Below, piece after piece: positions 56,962-64,000 of a stretch of DNA of 64,000 nucleotides. A program made the position numbers and the translations under genes. Origin of the DNA: JAGOTP01 sp964598725 (GTDB lineage Bacteria; Patescibacteriota; Patescibacteriia; 2-12-FULL-60-25); NCBI GenBank assembly GCA_964598725.1, contig CAZRCW010000001.1, positions 62,001 to 126,000 on the forward strand. The letters are read 5' to 3'. Every line of letters begins with the position of its first letter. Within the stretch, counting starts at the first letter, position 1. The notes beneath the pieces are model-generated. The model was given only the letters and a program-made list of their open reading frames with translations. It searched no databases and had not been told where the DNA came from.

Positions 56962-59268
56962 ATGTCTGTCCTTTCCTTGCGTTCGTTTTTGATGATGTGT
57001 CTGGCATTTTTTCTGCTGCTTCTTATCCCATTCAAAATGCAGGCAGCTTCTCCTAGCTATGCGGGGAAATTACTGTATACGCAAGCTGATTCGCAGCACC
57101 TTTGGTACGTTTCACCTACGAATGCGAAGCGTTATGATCTTGGCTCCTCAGCGGAACAGGCGATCGCGGCGTTGAAGCCGATCGCTCTCGGTGTGACGAA
57201 GGTAAGTTTGAATAAAGTTCCAGTTTCGAATAGCGCAGCCAAGGGCGATACAGGTCTTCGTAAGCGTTTAGCGGGACGCTTCTTGTTGTCTGTCCAAGAA
57301 GGTGGGCGTCTTTGGTACGTAAATCCAAAAGATTTGAAGCGCTCGTATCTTCTTCCGAATGTAAATTCATACGCCTATCTGAGCTCGTTGGCAGAAACGG
57401 TGAGTCAAGCCGTTTTAGAAGCAATTCCATCGGCATCGACAGCGACTCTTTTGCCAAACCAAGGTGTACAGATGCCGCGTGGGACAACGGAAGACGGCTC
57501 TCAAGTGATTGATATTGGAGCGCTTGATCTTCAGACGATCAATTTGAATGCGCTTCTTCCCCCTGCTCCAGCGAGATTCACGCTCTCTCGCGCTCGCTTG
57601 GCCGTTGAAACACGCTATCCAGATGTTTGTGAACAGATTGTGACTTCTCGTGTGACGCTCACCGCAACGATGAACGGTCGGGTAGCAGGCTATTTTCAAT
57701 ACGGAGATGGCTTCCGTACACCGGAGTTATCGCTAGACGCTGCTGGCCCAAGCAATTCAGGCGAAGTTGAGTACCGAAGACAGCTCTTGATCACCACAAA
57801 CCAAACAACTTCCAACACAGTTCAGTTTGTAGCTACCAGCCCAAATTCACTCGTTTCTGAGATTCTTCCCTTTGAAACGACCTGTAACCGTACAAGCAAG
57901 GTCATCCCTCCGCCTACAAAGGCAACAAGCACTTGGATGGAAGTTCCAACCACAACCAAGATGGCGACGACCACCCCAAAGACCCCGCTACCAGAAATGA
58001 ATGTACCAACCACAACGAAGGGGGTTTCGACGAGCACCGTTGCGAGCGTGGTGGCAACAACAGACGGCGGGGAATATGTTGCTTCTTGTAGCTCGACACG
58101 TTTTACCTTCACCGGTGTTATCTCTCTGTCTGGTCCTGGAGAGGTGCGATACGGGTGGTATCGAAGCGATCGCACATCCACGGATCTACAATCGTTCACT
58201 GCGACGAGCAGCGGAAGCTTCCGTGTCACCTATCAAGAAACACTCCCGGCGCAACCCGCTGGATCGGTTGTGCACTCATCTGCATCCCTCTTCACAACCA
58301 TGCCGAATTGGGCTCAGTCAGATGCTTACTTCACCCTTGAGTGTCCGACTGCTTCGAAGGTATTGCCTGTGAAAACAGGAGATGAAGGAGCGAGTTCTTC
58401 CTCTACGGTGACATCGAGTAATTGGCGCGATCAGGCGATGCTCCTTCCAGTTACCGATTTTCAGAGAGAAGTACGTAAAGATGGGAACGTGATGCTCTCA
58501 AGCGAAGGTGGTATGTATAAGGTGCTTCTCCCAAATACGGGACCAAACGTTGAAGCGTATGGCCGATTCGCGCTTCGCACACTCAAATTAAACGCAGAAG
58601 CAACGCAGCGCTTGCTCGGACGACGACCACTCATAGATCCGCCATTTCTACAGAGATACGTTGTTGATCCCGTTGAAGGGTCAGCTGGGGACTGTTGTAC
58701 GATCACTCCGGATGGATATGCGATGAGCATCTATTTCCAAACAGATACTGCCTATCAGCGGTATATCGATCTTGGTTCAGAGGCGAATGCTTGGATCTTG
58801 GAGCGAAATTGGAATGTGGCAAAAGGAGATCATGAGCTTGTGCATCGCTTCGTCATTGGAACAAATCTGAACTTGATGTTGAATGAGGGCTTAGCGAACT
58901 ACATTCCGACTCGAATAAGCAACACTGAGCCGGTAGATGATTGTCAGGCGACCGGTTACCGTCAATCGAGAACGTCTGATCCACTACAGCCATACTTCCG
59001 CGAAGGGGATCCATTCGTTCATCGCGCGCTCTATTCATCGGGTGAATGTTTTTGGAGACTGATGGAGCGTCAATACGGTGCAGACGTGATAACACGTATT
59101 TTTAGCACACGTTTGTCATCTATCTTGCGTGAAGACCGAACGATGGATGGTCCTGCTTTCCCTGGAAGCGGTTTAAACTACTCCATACGTCGCTTGTTGG
59201 TACCAGTTGTTGGTCCGTCCGTCTGGACGTTAGCGGCACCTTTCGGTGCTTCTCCAACCGGAATATAA
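56962..59268 (+). CDS. Large secreted putative zinc metalloprotease
   Basis: The 768-residue product has a signal peptide (to about residue 28, ending KMQAAS) and an N-terminal aromatic-repeat region (LLYTQADSQHLWYVSPTNAK; LSVQEGGRLWYVNPKDLKRS). Beta-rich Ig-like modules (about 205-315 and 365-455) are joined by a Thr/Pro-rich linker (about 320-355). The C-terminal third (about 500-768) contains GDHELVHRF, an HExxH zinc motif, followed by NLMLNEGLANYI, whose Glu matches the third ligand of gluzincins (peptidase MA-like). No known family member is named; secretion and proteolysis are inferred. TATACT lies 13 nt before the ATG. A terminator follows. Confidence 0.75.
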   Translation: MSVLSLRSFLMMCLAFFLLLLIPFKMQAASPSYAGKLLYTQADSQHLWYVSPTNAKRYDLGSSAEQAIAALKPIALGVTKVSLNKVPVSNSAAKGDTGLRKRLAGRFLLSVQEGGRLWYVNPKDLKRSYLLPNVNSYAYLSSLAETVSQAVLEAIPSASTATLLPNQGVQMPRGTTEDGSQVIDIGALDLQTINLNALLPPAPARFTLSRARLAVETRYPDVCEQIVTSRVTLTATMNGRVAGYFQYGDGFRTPELSLDAAGPSNSGEVEYRRQLLITTNQTTSNTVQFVATSPNSLVSEILPFETTCNRTSKVIPPPTKATSTWMEVPTTTKMATTTPKTPLPEMNVPTTTKGVSTSTVASVVATTDGGEYVASCSSTRFTFTGVISLSGPGEVRYGWYRSDRTSTDLQSFTATSSGSFRVTYQETLPAQPAGSVVHSSASLFTTMPNWAQSDAYFTLECPTASKVLPVKTGDEGASSSSTVTSSNWRDQAMLLPVTDFQREVRKDGNVMLSSEGGMYKVLLPNTGPNVEAYGRFALRTLKLNAEATQRLLGRRPLIDPPFLQRYVVDPVEGSAGDCCTITPDGYAMSIYFQTDTAYQRYIDLGSEANAWILERNWNVAKGDHELVHRFVIGTNLNLMLNEGLANYIPTRISNTEPVDDCQATGYRQSRTSDPLQPYFREGDPFVHRALYSSGECFWRLMERQYGADVITRIFSTRLSSILREDRTMDGPAFPGSGLNYSIRRLLVPVVGPSVWTLAAPFGASPTGI

Positions 59269-59280
59269 AAACAAAGCTTA

Positions 59281-59322
59281 AAACACAGTACCCGCTCCTA
59301 GGAGCGGGTACTGTGTTTTTTT
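59281..59322. terminator. Terminator between the metalloprotease and pnp
   Basis: A near-perfect palindrome: AAACACAGTACCCGCTCCT with its complement, T-run at the end on both strands. It serves both convergent genes. Confidence 0.85.
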
Positions 59323-59332
59323 GCACGTTAGG

Positions 59333-61570
59333 CTAGAACTCTCTGCGAGGTGGACGTGATCCGCCGCCATGCGACGACCCTCCATGTCCTCCCGGTCGAC
59401 CGCTGCCACTCCCTCCGCGTCCGAATGCAGCCTGTTCTTCGGCGCTTGGAGCAGGCGGGTAGACGTTCCCTTCGGCGAGCTTCATCGACAGGTTGAGGCG
59501 GCCCATCGAGTCGATTTCTTTGACGACGACGTTCACGACTTTGCCGACTTCGACGATGTCGGTGACTTTGCCGACACGGTAAGGGGCCATCTCAGAGATG
59601 TGCACCAAGCCTTCAACCTTCGGCAAGATCTCGACGAATGCTCCGAAGTCGAGGATGCGGGTAACAGGACCCGTGAATTTTTCGCCAGCTTCGACTTCGC
59701 GGGTCAATTGCTTGATCCAGGCGACGGCCTTATCGAGCGATTCGAGGTTCACCGAAGTGACCATGACCGTTCCATCGTCTTCGATGTCGATCTGTACTTT
59801 ATGGGTCGCGATGATCTCGTTGATGACTTTGCCGCCTGGACCGATGACATCGCGGATGCGATCGGTGTGAATCTTGAAGCTCACAATACGTGGAGCGTAC
59901 TTGGACAATTCCGCGCGAGGTTCAGCGATCGTTGAGAGCATGCTTTCAAGAACCTTCATGCGTGCAGCGCGTGATTGGTGCACCGCTTCTTCGACAACGT
60001 GCCATGGGAGACCCGTTGTCTTGGTATCCATCTGAATCGCCGTGATACCCGTTTTTGTGCCGGCGATCTTGAAGTCCATACCTCCATCTCCATCTTCGAT
60101 ATCTTGAAGGTCGGTGATGATTTGATACTTTCCTGCTTTCTCATCGCTCGCCATACCCATCGCGATACCAGCGACCGGTTCAAGAATTGGCACACCAGCG
60201 TCCATCAACGCGAGCGTTGAGCCACAAGTGGCGCCCATCGAGCTCGAGCCGTTTGATCCGAGAACTTCGGACACGACGCGGACGGTGTATGGGAAGACTT
60301 CCTTGGTTGGAAGAACAGGGATGATTGCACGTTCCGCCAAGGCTCCGTGACCGATTTCGCGGCGACCTGGACCACGGCTTGGGCGGGTTTCCCCAACCGA
60401 GTAGCTTGGGAAGTTGTAGTGGTGGAAATAGCGTCGGGTGGTGGCGTATTCCATCGTGTCGATCGTCTGTTCCATACCTGGCGAACCAAGCGTGACCGAC
60501 GACAAGACCTGGGTTTGACCACGAAGGAACAAGCCGGAGCCGTGAGTGCGTGGGATGAGTGCGACTTCCGATGAAAGCGTGCGGACCTCGTCCAAGGCGC
60601 GACCATCTGGGCGACGCTTCTCATTCAAAATGAGATTCGTCACTTCACGATCAACGAAGGCATCAACCACCGCCGACAATCCGCGCATGCCATCTTTTGC
60701 GCTTACTCCTTGAGCAACGATGTGTGCTTCAAGAGCGGCTTTCAAACGGGTGATCGCCCCTTTGCGATCGGCTTTTGTGCGAAGCGGTTCCGCGAACAAG
60801 ACACCACGCTGCGTTTCAAGGAAAGAAGCGGCGGCGTCGAGACGTGTCTGCTCTTCTTCGGAGCGCGTAACTTTTGGCAATTGTTTCTCAACACCAACCG
60901 CTTTGACGACCTGGTTGATGAAGTCGATGAGTGGTGACAGGTTCTCAGAAGCGAATTTCATCGCGCCGAGCATGAGCTCTTCGGACACGCGCTTGGCGCC
61001 TGCTTCGATCATGATGCTCTTGTCTTTGGTACCGGCGACGACGAGATCGAGCTCACCTTCTTCCGTTTGCTGGTAAGTTGGCAACAAAATATATTGACCA
61101 TCCTTCAAGCCAACACGCACGGCAGCGATCGGACCATTCCAAGGAATGTTCGACATCGCGAGCGCACAGGAAGAACCGATCAAGGCTGGAATGTCAGCGT
61201 CGTTCTCTTGATCGTGTGAGAAAACGGTCGCAACGATCGTGACTTCGTTGCGAAGATCAGCAGGGAAAAGGGGACGGATGGCGCGATCGATCAAGCGACC
61301 AGACAGAATGGCTTCGTCGGTTGGGCGGCCTTCGCGCTTGATGAAGCGTGAGCCTTTGATCTTACCGGACGCGTACATGCGCTCTTCGTATTCGACGCTG
61401 AGCGGGAAGTAGCCGGCGTCTTCTTTGGCTTCTCCGATGGTGGCGGTGCAGAGCACGAGCGTGTCGCCGTATTGGATCGTACAGGCGCCGTTCGCTTGTT
61501 GGGCGAGTTTGCCGACGCCGATCTTGAGCGGACGACCGGCGAACTCAGTAGAAAATTCTTGGGGGTTCAT
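59333..61570 (-). CDS. pnp: Polyribonucleotide nucleotidyltransferase
   Basis: Phosphorolytic 3'-5' exoribonuclease and RNA-tailing enzyme. The 745-residue product has two RNase PH domains (first: GDTLVLCTATIGEAKEDAGY; second: PRTHGSGLFLRGQTQVLSSV, with GSSSMGATCGSTLALMDAG), a helical linker, a KH domain (RDVIGPGGKVINEIIATHKV), an S1 domain (EKFTGPVTRILDFGAFVEIL) and a Gly/Ser/His/Pro tail. The start at 61570 follows the NYN gene by 12 nt on the same strand, suggesting one transcript. Confidence 0.96.
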   Translation of the reverse strand: MNPQEFSTEFAGRPLKIGVGKLAQQANGACTIQYGDTLVLCTATIGEAKEDAGYFPLSVEYEERMYASGKIKGSRFIKREGRPTDEAILSGRLIDRAIRPLFPADLRNEVTIVATVFSHDQENDADIPALIGSSCALAMSNIPWNGPIAAVRVGLKDGQYILLPTYQQTEEGELDLVVAGTKDKSIMIEAGAKRVSEELMLGAMKFASENLSPLIDFINQVVKAVGVEKQLPKVTRSEEEQTRLDAAASFLETQRGVLFAEPLRTKADRKGAITRLKAALEAHIVAQGVSAKDGMRGLSAVVDAFVDREVTNLILNEKRRPDGRALDEVRTLSSEVALIPRTHGSGLFLRGQTQVLSSVTLGSPGMEQTIDTMEYATTRRYFHHYNFPSYSVGETRPSRGPGRREIGHGALAERAIIPVLPTKEVFPYTVRVVSEVLGSNGSSSMGATCGSTLALMDAGVPILEPVAGIAMGMASDEKAGKYQIITDLQDIEDGDGGMDFKIAGTKTGITAIQMDTKTTGLPWHVVEEAVHQSRAARMKVLESMLSTIAEPRAELSKYAPRIVSFKIHTDRIRDVIGPGGKVINEIIATHKVQIDIEDDGTVMVTSVNLESLDKAVAWIKQLTREVEAGEKFTGPVTRILDFGAFVEILPKVEGLVHISEMAPYRVGKVTDIVEVGKVVNVVVKEIDSMGRLNLSMKLAEGNVYPPAPSAEEQAAFGRGGSGSGRPGGHGGSSHGGGSRPPRREF

Positions 61571-61582
61571 AAGGAATGTTGT

Positions 61583-62377
61583 TTAAAAGGTAACACGAAT
61601 CTTGCGCGTTGGCAGCGCTGGGTCAGCGGGTGGCTTGGGCGTGGGACCGGTTGGTGGTCGTCCGCGTGGTGCTTTGCTACGACCTCGGCTTGCTGGTGGA
61701 AGTGCGGCTGGAGCTTGCGTAGGAGCAGCTTCCATCTGAATGGGTACTGCATCCAGACTGAGCGGAGCGCCTTCCGTCATAACTGGTTCGTGCACGACCG
61801 GCTTCACGCTTGGCGTGTGATGTGTCGGAGTAGCTGGCGCAGTGCGTGGTGTCATCATGCGTCCGGCACGTGCCGAATGGATGAGGTACGTCGTTGGATC
61901 TGACGATAAGTCGAGGAACGAGTCAGCGCGCTCCTTGAGCTGGGCGTTGGTCGAAGAACCAAACGCAACAACTTCACACAAAATGCCATTCGCTTTCAAA
62001 AAGTCGGCGAGGGGACAGAAGTCGCCGTCACCGGTGACGAGCACAACGGCATCAACACGACCAGACATTGAGATCGCCATGGCATCGACAGCCATTCCAA
62101 CATCCCAGTCGGCTTTCTTTTCGCCGCTGGCGAATTCTTGAACGTCTTTTACTTTGAGTTCGATGCCGTGTTGAACGAGCGCTTCAAAGAAGCCGTGCTC
62201 TTCACCGGTTTTGGATTTAGCGACATACGCAATCGCGCGGATAACCGGGCGATTGGCAACGGCGCTGTCTACTACTGCTCCGAAGTTCACTCGCGCACCG
62301 TAGATGTGCTTGGCCGAGTGATACATGTTCTGCGTGTCGATAAAGACCGCAACCCGCTGATGGGGGCGTTTAATCAT
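61583..62377 (-). CDS. NYN-domain (LabA/DUF88-type) putative ribonuclease
   Basis: From ATG 62377 the 264-residue product has a PIN-like NYN domain: AVFIDTQNMYHSAKHIYGA (first acidic site) and VVLVTGDGDFCPLADFLKAN (second acidic motif), followed by a Pro/Ala/Thr-rich tail from about residue 175 with a basic end (PASRGRSKAPRGRPPTGP). LabA-type NYN proteins are metal-dependent RNases or RNA-processing factors. Adjacent to pnp on the same strand, it may act in RNA turnover. The upstream frame to 62437 is not used because TATACT and an A/T-rich leader lie there. Confidence 0.8.
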   Translation of the reverse strand: MIKRPHQRVAVFIDTQNMYHSAKHIYGARVNFGAVVDSAVANRPVIRAIAYVAKSKTGEEHGFFEALVQHGIELKVKDVQEFASGEKKADWDVGMAVDAMAISMSGRVDAVVLVTGDGDFCPLADFLKANGILCEVVAFGSSTNAQLKERADSFLDLSSDPTTYLIHSARAGRMMTPRTAPATPTHHTPSVKPVVHEPVMTEGAPLSLDAVPIQMEAAPTQAPAALPPASRGRSKAPRGRPPTGPTPKPPADPALPTRKIRVTF

Positions 62378-62386
62378 AGAAAAATT

Positions 62387-62530
62387 GCACGACAGCCGTA
62401 AAAAAGTGGAAATTAGTATAAAAATTCCGGCCAACAATGCAATGGAATACTAGCAGATTTAGCACAATTTTACAATCGAAGCGTTTCTAACGAATCTTCA
62501 GTGCAGAAGAATGGTTCATTCTGCCTTCAA
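62387..62530. other. AT-rich gap, promoter of the NYN gene
   Basis: On the minus strand a TATACT box (about 62420-62415) lies about 40 nt before the ATG. I see no other feature. Confidence 0.4.
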
Positions 62531-62586
62531 GACCCGGCCGGAGACGAAAGGGTGTTAGGGCCACCGAGGATGGTGGCTGCTCCGGC
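62531..62586. repeat. 56-nt structured repeat, copy A
   Basis: GGCCGGAG and CTCCGGC form an outer stem; CCACC/GGTGG an inner hairpin. It lies 50 nt beyond the stop of the 62637 gene. It differs from copy B at only four positions. Confidence 0.85.
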
Positions 62587-62636
62587 ATGAGGGGAAGGGG
62601 CGAAGGGTCTACTAACGCGTCGGGCGAGCTATCGCT

Positions 62637-63281
62637 CTAGCCGCCGTGCGCCGCCTTCTTGGGCAGCGAGCGCTTCTTGACCGTGACCGTGCCAGCCACC
62701 TTCTTGGGGGCCTTGGCCGGTTCGATCTGCTTGGGCGGCTTGGGGTAGCTGATGCCGAGCAGGCAGAGCTCTTCGAGGATCTTGCCTTCCGCGTTGCTGT
62801 CGACGCGGACGTGACCCCAACCGTTGCCACGGGCCGAGAAGCCCTTGAACCGGCACTTCTCGTCGAAGAAGACCGGCTGTGGCTCTTCGTTGGTGTCCTC
62901 GGTGAAGATGCAGCCGACCATCTTGAACGTGGCCATCGCCACACCCTCGAATCGACCGCCTTCGAAACGAGAACTGGTGAAGTTCATGCCCTCCCTACCC
63001 GTCGGGCGGAACGTGCACTCTTCGAGGGTGCACTTCTTGAGCTCGACGTCGCCAACCTCTTCTCCGCCGAAGACGCACTTCGAGAAGTGGAGATCCGTCA
63101 TGGTTACGCCCTTCAGCTTGAACTGGCTGAAATCGCGTCCGGTGAGCGTGATCTGATCTCCGGAAGGCTGTCGCCTGGTCGGCAGGCTGAGCTGCGGCCG
63201 GTTGAGATCGAGGCACAGCGCGTTGAACTCTGCGTGCTTGCCGTCGATCAGGTACTGAAAGAGACGTTCGAGTTCGGTCAT
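62637..63281 (-). CDS. Pentapeptide-repeat protein A
   Basis: The 214-residue product has a variable N-terminus, a pentapeptide-repeat region (about 55-125; MTDLHFSKCVFGGEEVGDVE; LKKCTLEECTF; GMNFTSSRFEGGRFEGVAMA), a conserved end CRFKGFSARGNGWGHVRVDS, and a Lys/Pro-rich tail. Pentapeptide proteins form right-handed beta-helices and often mimic DNA or bind proteins. GAGGAGG lies before the ATG. GC-rich. Its 3' element is repeated after the next gene, and the C-terminal half resembles that of the protein encoded at 63527, so the two are paralogues. Confidence 0.75.
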   Translation of the reverse strand: MTELERLFQYLIDGKHAEFNALCLDLNRPQLSLPTRRQPSGDQITLTGRDFSQFKLKGVTMTDLHFSKCVFGGEEVGDVELKKCTLEECTFRPTGREGMNFTSSRFEGGRFEGVAMATFKMVGCIFTEDTNEEPQPVFFDEKCRFKGFSARGNGWGHVRVDSNAEGKILEELCLLGISYPKPPKQIEPAKAPKKVAGTVTVKKRSLPKKAAHGG

Positions 63282-63381
63282 CGGAATACCCTCCTCAGGG
63301 ATTCGATCAGTGATGAGTTGAGCTTCAGCCTAGGCGCACATCGCCCAGGTCAGAAGGTCATCGCTCATCAAAAGAGCAGCC

Positions 63382-63411
63382 TATCATTACTGCTTTTTAC
63401 AATAAAACACA
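63382..63411 (-). promoter_or_regulatory. AT-rich promoter of the 62637 gene
   Basis: Minus strand TTGTGT near 63411, 17-nt spacer, TAATGA near 63385. The stretch resembles the promoter at 36910-36939 (TTTTATTGTAAA shared). Confidence 0.5.
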
Positions 63412-63454
63412 AGCGATTCTTTTGAACAGGGGCTTTGTACGCTCCTGGTCAAAA

Positions 63455-63510
63455 GACCCGGCCGGAGACGAGAGGGTGTTGGGGCCACCGAGGACGGTGG
63501 TTGCTCCGGC
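63455..63510. repeat. 56-nt structured repeat, copy B
   Basis: Same structure as copy A, 52 of 56 positions identical; it lies about 15 nt beyond the stop of the 63527 gene and may be its terminator or 3' processing element. Confidence 0.85.
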
Positions 63511-63526
63511 GATTGAGATAGGGGTA

Positions 63527-64000
63527 TTACGAGTGTGAGCGGCGCTTCCTGGGCAGGTGTACGCCTCGCACGATCTGTCGCTGAAGACAGCGTCGAGCAC
63601 GCTCCGTGTCTACGACCACGTCTTCCCAGCCGATGCCCTTTGCCTTGATCTTGGCGAAGGAACACTTGGTGAAGCGGCTCGGGCCGTAGAAGACGCCACC
63701 GCTGAAGTCCGCCTGGGCAAACTTCATGCCCTCAAAAACACACTCTTCGAACGAGGTGTTCGTGGTAGCTAGCTTGCGCACCTTCGTTCCGCGGAACGTG
63801 CAGCGAACAAACAGACAATCGGTGAGGTCGGCTCCTTCCAGGCTCCCTCCGTTGAACGTGCATTCGGTGAACGTGGTGTCATGAATGACCGCTCTCTCGA
63901 GTGGAAACAGGGTCAGATCCACCTGTTCGACATGGATTCGCGTGTCGGCGCGAATCACGAACCCCTTTCCGTCCCCGACGATCCGCCGCTTCAGTTCAAG
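63527..64000 (-). CDS. Pentapeptide-repeat protein B, 5' end outside window
   Basis: The frame is open to the right edge; at least 158 residues are visible. A pentapeptide-repeat region (TTFTECTFNGGSLEGADLTD, then CTFRGTKV, FEECVFEGMKFAQADF) is followed by the conserved KCSFAKIKAKGIGWEDVVVD and a basic tail with Cys. It is a paralogue of the protein at 62637 in the pentapeptide region and in the C-terminal GW-x-V-x-VD element. GC-rich. Function unknown; a possible start at GTG 63958 is not favoured because coding continues upstream. Confidence 0.75.
   Translation of the reverse strand, partial: LELKRRIVGDGKGFVIRADTRIHVEQVDLTLFPLERAVIHDTTFTECTFNGGSLEGADLTDCLFVRCTFRGTKVRKLATTNTSFEECVFEGMKFAQADFSGGVFYGPSRFTKCSFAKIKAKGIGWEDVVVDTERARRCLQRQIVRGVHLPRKRRSHS

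Overview
The window looks like the replication-origin-proximal part of a Candidate Phyla Radiation (Patescibacteria) chromosome, though the exact lineage cannot be fixed by reading alone. Supporting signs: oriC-type genes lie close together (rpmH, rnpA, yidD, dnaA, dnaN, polA, holA, rpsT and a cluster of parS sites). There are several very large secreted surface proteins of a style common in that group, three TrmB-type regulators, compact operons, and many housekeeping genes whose -10 box sits 6-7 nt before the ATG, which predicts leaderless mRNAs.

Layout. 0-9 kb: GC-rich single-gene units around tig, then nfo, a YggU-like gene, a YggT-like gene and the minus-strand rpmH-rnpA-yidD block. 9-14 kb: dnaA, a TrmB regulator and a divergent HTH protein, a DnaA-box-rich gap, dnaN. 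14.7-22.4 kb: class A PBP, a 3D-domain protein, tRNA-Cys, polA-holA, rpsT. 22.7-24 kb: two tRNAs and a non-coding region with three parS-like sites. 24-35.3 kb: one cell-surface gene cluster (secreted proteins, Fn3/carboxypeptidase-regulatory protein, O-antigen-ligase-like membrane protein with TPRs). 36-38.2 kb: tRNA-Ala(GGC) followed by three unrelated gene units, each closed by a repeat containing the tRNA 3' end plus its terminator. 38.2-48.6 kb: TrmB regulator, two APH-like kinases, methyltransferase, HAD phosphatase, VanX-like dipeptidase, flavin reductase, MazG-like protein and an MFS transporter. 48.6-52.8 kb: LysM/M23 peptidase, comM, lspA, dksA-like. 52.9-53.7 kb: a gene-free, hairpin-rich stretch that may be a large structured RNA. 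53.8-62.4 kb: membrane protein, TrmB regulator, large secreted putative metalloprotease, pnp, NYN-domain protein. 62.5-64 kb: two pentapeptide-repeat paralogues with a duplicated 3' element.

The most striking global feature is a two-population genome. Housekeeping and surface genes have moderate GC and often no Shine-Dalgarno site. Scattered among them are a dozen or so monocistronic units with visibly GC-richer or otherwise unlike coding sequence. Each is mostly of unknown function, often has a strong GGAGG-type ribosome site, and has its own AT-rich promoter and usually its own terminator. Together with the tRNA-Ala array they suggest a genome that repeatedly takes up small self-contained gene units. 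No integrase, transposase or CRISPR array is visible in the window.
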